From VXYL01 sp965243175 (lineage in GTDB: Bacteria > Pseudomonadota > Gammaproteobacteria > Pseudomonadales > Azotimanducaceae): a DNA stretch of 64,000 nt. This document shows positions 61,717 to 64,000 of the stretch, in pieces (position 1 is the first letter of the stretch; each line of letters starts with the position of its first letter). Location: positions 3,968,001 through 4,032,000 of the forward strand of contig OZ251532.1 of the NCBI GenBank assembly GCA_965243175.1. The letters are read 5' to 3'. The notes beneath the pieces were generated by a model that saw nothing but the letters and a program-made list of their open reading frames with translations, made no database searches and was not told the origin of the DNA. The translations under genes were made by a program, and so were the position numbers.

Positions 61717-61739
61717 CACACGCCGGCCTGGGCTATTCT

Positions 61740-61756
61740 GGGGGGGGGGGGGGGGG
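61740..61756 (-). promoter_or_regulatory. Homopolymeric C17 tract (phase-variation candidate)
   Basis: On the minus strand, seventeen consecutive C lie between TCCTCAATT and AGAATAGCC, 24 nt before the giant gene's ATG. AGAATA could be a -10 box, which would make the tract the -35/-10 spacer at the optimal 17 nt. Slippage would then change promoter strength. If translation instead began at the upstream ATG (61842), tract length would decide the frame. Confidence 0.6.
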
Positions 61757-62050
61757 AATTGAGGAACGAGCGAGCGCACTGGCCCGTGCGGCACCTTCGC
61801 CGCAGGTCGGCGCGAATCGCCTGCGCGTTCCGCTCTATGCATCCGGGCTCACTTCAGCTTCAGCAGCGGACTGTCCAGAGACTCCGGCGCGGAGCGAGCG
61901 TGCGACTGGCGGAGTCCGCCACGAAGTCCAGCACTGCCATCACGATCCGGCCGATGAGCGGCTCGCTCGAAGGTGGGCCGACGATGCAGTCCGTGATCAT
62001 GAAGCGGGCGGCGATTTGGACCGTCACCGGCCCGGCGACCTGCCTGGTCT

Positions 62051-62077
62051 CCCCTCGCGCTCCCCGGCTGAGGGCTC
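62051..62077 (+). repeat. Half copy of the palindromic element
   Basis: Only the CCCTCGCGCTCCCCGGCTGAGGGCTC half is present, directly joined to the full copy at 62078. It reads through the retropepsin frame as ALSRGARGE. Confidence 0.7.
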
Positions 62078-62120
62078 CATGCGAGGGGCAAGCCTCCCAC
62101 GCTCCCCGGCTGAGGGTTGC
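62078..62120 (+). repeat. Palindromic element in the retropepsin pseudogene
   Basis: A full-length copy with a few substitutions in the second arm (CTCCCAC in place of CCCTCGC). In the host gene's frame it reads TLSRGAWEACPSHG, a different reading frame from the dsbC copy. Confidence 0.75.
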
Positions 62121-62332
62121 GCGTTCATCCGTGTAGGTCACGATGACCTGCCGCAGCGTCCTCAAACCGAGCCGCCTTACCACGTTCTCCGGCAACATGA
62201 GCATGAACGAACGGGTGTCCACTACGCCGTCCACCGTCGTTTGGCGCACCGTGGACTCGTCGCGCAGTCCTTGGGCGACGACTTCGCGGTCGACAGTGTT
62301 TCCAGTTCCATCGAAGCGATGATCTCGCCCAC

Positions 62333-62565
62333 TCTCCTGCTCTCCTTCGCCCATCGGGCTGCGGAGTGGGAGTCTGCCACATTGCAAGCATGGATGCCCA
62401 TTGAGCCGAGGCAGGCGAGCTGGCGGGCTGAAGGCCGCGACTTCGCCGCTCGCAGCGCAGGCGGGCGACAAAATGCCGAATCGATGCGACCGTTCGCGGA
62501 TCCTGCGCCGTCTTGGGGCGCTGCTACCCCAACCACCCCCACTACCCCTTAGCGCCGAACCACGC
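62333..62565. other. Intergenic region, no gene seen
   Basis: These 233 nt lie between the Rpn pseudogene stop and the retropepsin start. On the minus strand a purine-rich GAAGGAGAGCAGGAGA lies just before the retropepsin GTG and is a strong ribosome-binding site. Nothing else is recognised. Confidence 0.5.
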
Positions 62566-63604
62566 CTAGGCGTCGGAGGTCACATGGTTGACCTGGCGGA
62601 GGAGCTCGTCCGCCGTTTCGCAGCGCACCACGGCTTTGCCGATTGCGTCCAGCCGCTGCGGGTCGTCCTCGCGTTGCAGCGAGGCGAACAGGCGCTCCGC
62701 CGTGGAGGTGCCGAAGCGCACCTCGGCCTGACTCCGCAGCTGCTCCCGCCTGCCCTGCACGATGCCTTCGCGCTTCCACTGTTTCGGCCATTCGGCCACG
62801 CGTTCTTCCAGCGTCATTTTCCTCAAGCCCTCCAAAGTCAGTCCCGGTGGCGGCGGCCCCGGATCGTCCACGCCCTCCATGCGCTTGATCACCGCAAACA
62901 GCCAGTCTCTGATGGCGCACCACAGCTCTTCTTGCTCCGGGCTGCCGAGCGCCGCTGCGAAGTGCTCTATCACCTCATCCAGGTCGTCCGGCGTGCGGAT
63001 CTGTTCCAGCCGCGCCACTCCGGTCGTCAACTCGCCCGCATAGTCCGCCTTGGCGTGGCGCAGGTCAAGCGGCAGGTAGCGCTGCGACGGCTGGAAGGCG
63101 TCCAGCACCGTGTCGGTCGGGCCGGTCGAGACGATCAGGTCGCGCACGTTGTCCGCCGCGGTCCAGCGGGTCTCGCCGTTGTAGAGGACCACCGGCAGCA
63201 CCAGCGGCAGCTGGCCGGGTTGTCTTTTCATGCGAGGGGCAAGCCCCTCGCGCACCCCGGCTGAGGGCTCCCTTCGCTCGGAGCAGTTCGCGGTAGAGCA
63301 TCACGGTGTACTCGTTCACCCGAAGGGCCATCGTCGCGTCGTTGCTCGACTGGAATTCCAACAGCACCAGCACGTAGGCCCAGGCGCTGTCGGGGTCGCC
63401 TGCGCGGACGCGCCATACGGTGTCGCCGTGGCGCTGCTGGAAATGCTCGCCGACGTAGTCGGCCGGCACCTTCTCAAGGGTGCGCAGGTCCAGCGCTTCG
63501 AGCGTGGCCTTGGGGACGACGCTGCGGAGCAGGTCGGCGACCATCTCCACGAAGGCGTAGATGCGCTTGTAGACGGGGTCGCTGGTGGGGGTGTTCTTTT
63601 TCAT
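62566..63604 (-). pseudogene. Rpn-family nuclease gene split by a palindromic element
   Basis: The N-terminal half starts MKKNTPTSDPVYKRIYAFVE and has the PD-(D/E)XK core WAYVLVLLEFQSS with MALRVNEYTVMLYREL. The C-terminal half resumes in another frame at RQPGQLPLVLPVVLYNGETR and ends with a Glu/Arg-rich tail (WKREGIVQGRREQL). Between them the element at 63229-63272 shifts the frame. Together they make one Rpn (recombination-promoting nuclease / PDDEXK transposase-like) protein of about 330 residues. Intact members promote RecA-independent recombination. An internal ATG within the element could still allow the C-terminal half to be made separately. Confidence 0.75.
63229..63272 (+). repeat. 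Palindromic element splitting the Rpn gene
   Basis: An intact copy with the perfect 9-bp inverted repeat, one substitution away from the dsbC copy in its centre. It reads GALSRGARGACPSHE in the upstream Rpn frame and MREGLAPRM in the downstream one. Confidence 0.8.
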
Positions 63605-63693
63605 GCGGCTAACGTAGCCGCTCTCGGGAGGCGGGCCTGCACGAGATCGCCCAGTGGACATGTAGGAGATCCGTGCTTTTTCATGCCCGCCAT
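63601..63693 (-). CDS. Possible 30-codon leader ORF overlapping the Rpn start
   Basis: The ATG at 63693 opens MAGMKKHGSPTCPLGDLVQA and stops at a TGA overlapping the Rpn ATG (ATGA, 4 nt), which allows coupling. A 7-bp hairpin, GCGGCTA/TAGCCGC (63605-63621), sits immediately before the Rpn ATG and would hide its ribosome-binding site. Resemblance of its CATGAAAAAG to the Rpn start suggests it may be a relic duplicate. Weak support. Confidence 0.3.
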   Translation of the reverse strand: MAGMKKHGSPTCPLGDLVQARLPRAATLAA

Positions 63694-63897
63694 CGCCTAC
63701 GCCCGCTGTAGGACATTCGCCCGGCGATCGTGCGGGGTCGGCAGCCGAGTACCCTTGCGGCTGGGAGCGAGTGGGGCCTAGCGATTCCTGTACGGCGTCA
63801 CTTCCAGCAGGACAAGCGCCACCACGGGATGCCTACGTTCGTCGCTGGGAGAGCGGCCCGGCGCCAACGCCGTCCTCGCGTTGCGATAGATCGATTG

Positions 63898-64000
63898 TCA
63901 GGCTACGCCCAAGGCAGCGAGCCAGCCCTTCGGGTCGCGCTTGCGGGAGGCGATGTCGCGGGGCGAGCGTCCTTGGCGGTCCGCTCGATTGGGGTCGGCA
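63898..64000 (-). CDS. Ankyrin-repeat protein, C-terminal fragment at window edge
   Basis: Thirty-three codons plus stop. ADPNRADRQGRSPRDIA followed by SRKRDPKGWLAALGVA is the end of an ankyrin repeat (GADPNxxDxxGxSPxDIA pattern). The start lies outside the window. It is on the minus strand and 204 nt upstream of the leader ORF; the stretch between shows no gene. Partner and role unknown. Confidence 0.65.
   Translation of the reverse strand, partial: ADPNRADRQGRSPRDIASRKRDPKGWLAALGVA

Larger units (their letters stand above)
61849..62332 (-). pseudogene. Retropepsin-like aspartic protease pseudogene
   Basis: Reconstructed from three frames. VGEIIASMELE runs in frame 1. After one missing base near 62300 the frame continues NTVDREVVAQGLRDESTV, VDGVVDTRSFMLMLPENVV and ITDCIVGPPSSEPLIGRIV. 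After a second missing base near 61886 it ends PESLDSPLLKLK. Restoring both bases gives exactly 162 codons. The family is the single-domain clan AA protease of environmental bacteria. The catalytic DTG reads DTR here, and one and a half palindromic elements sit in the middle. The gene is therefore very likely dead. It reads in the same direction as the giant gene and ends 132 nt before the giant gene's start codon. Confidence 0.75.

Noticed and set aside
14116..61716. RTX adhesin secreted by a type I system
   Set aside because: No GGxGxDxLx nonapeptides were found, and there is an N-terminal Sec signal, which type I substrates lack. No type I transporter genes are in the window.
61717..61842. 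Upstream ATG at 61842 as the real start of the giant gene
   Set aside because: It would put 42 Arg/Pro-rich residues, including those encoded by the C17 tract, before a perfect signal peptide. Kept only as an alternative.

Overview
This is a GC-rich bacterial chromosome segment, most likely from an uncultured gammaproteobacterium. The evidence is the gene order rpsP-rimM-trmD-rplS, then xerD-dsbC-hom and recJ, which follows the Pseudomonas-type arrangement, together with an aa3/caa3-type cytochrome oxidase. Uma2, Rpn, retropepsin-like and ankyrin genes resemble the accessory content of environmental or host-associated Proteobacteria; that lifestyle is inference. No rRNA, tRNA or CRISPR array was seen. 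Nearly everything is on the minus strand.

Layout, left to right. 1-2534: respiratory oxidase genes, with subunit I cut by the window edge and subunit II carrying a C-terminal cytochrome c domain. 2825-4989: a LuxR-like sensor that has lost its DNA-binding domain, divergent from a Uma2-family nuclease gene, with two matching 16-bp palindromes between them. 5003-13900: a compact minus-strand housekeeping block. Read in transcription order it is rpsP, rimM, trmD, rplS (translation), xerD (chromosome dimer resolution), dsbC (periplasmic disulfide isomerisation), hom (threonine/methionine synthesis), recJ (repair), a GOLPH3-like protein and an SMP-30 lactonase. thrC, usual between hom and recJ in relatives, is absent here.

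14116-61716: one uninterrupted gene of 15,866 codons, taking up three quarters of the window. It encodes a secreted protein of roughly 1.6 MDa with a Sec signal peptide and six N-terminal Ig-like repeats. Next come seven copies of a 3.42-kb super-repeat, each with an unnamed module, two Calx-beta-like modules, two GLUG-type modules and a He_PIG-like module. Then come eleven copies of a 1.46-kb super-repeat of four Calx-beta-like modules. The C-terminus has degenerate Calx-beta modules, FN3, a cadherin-like domain, leucine-rich repeats and an unrecognised end. A run of 17 C residues lies 24 nt upstream of its start codon, which suggests phase-variable expression. A giant, switchable surface adhesin or biofilm protein is the best reading.

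61849-64000: a decayed accessory region, with a retropepsin-like pseudogene carrying two frameshifts, an Rpn nuclease gene split by a small element, and the end of an ankyrin-repeat gene. A family of roughly 43-bp palindromic elements is inserted inside coding sequences here and, in frame, in dsbC. This resembles the protein-coding Rickettsia palindromic elements and is the second notable system in the window.
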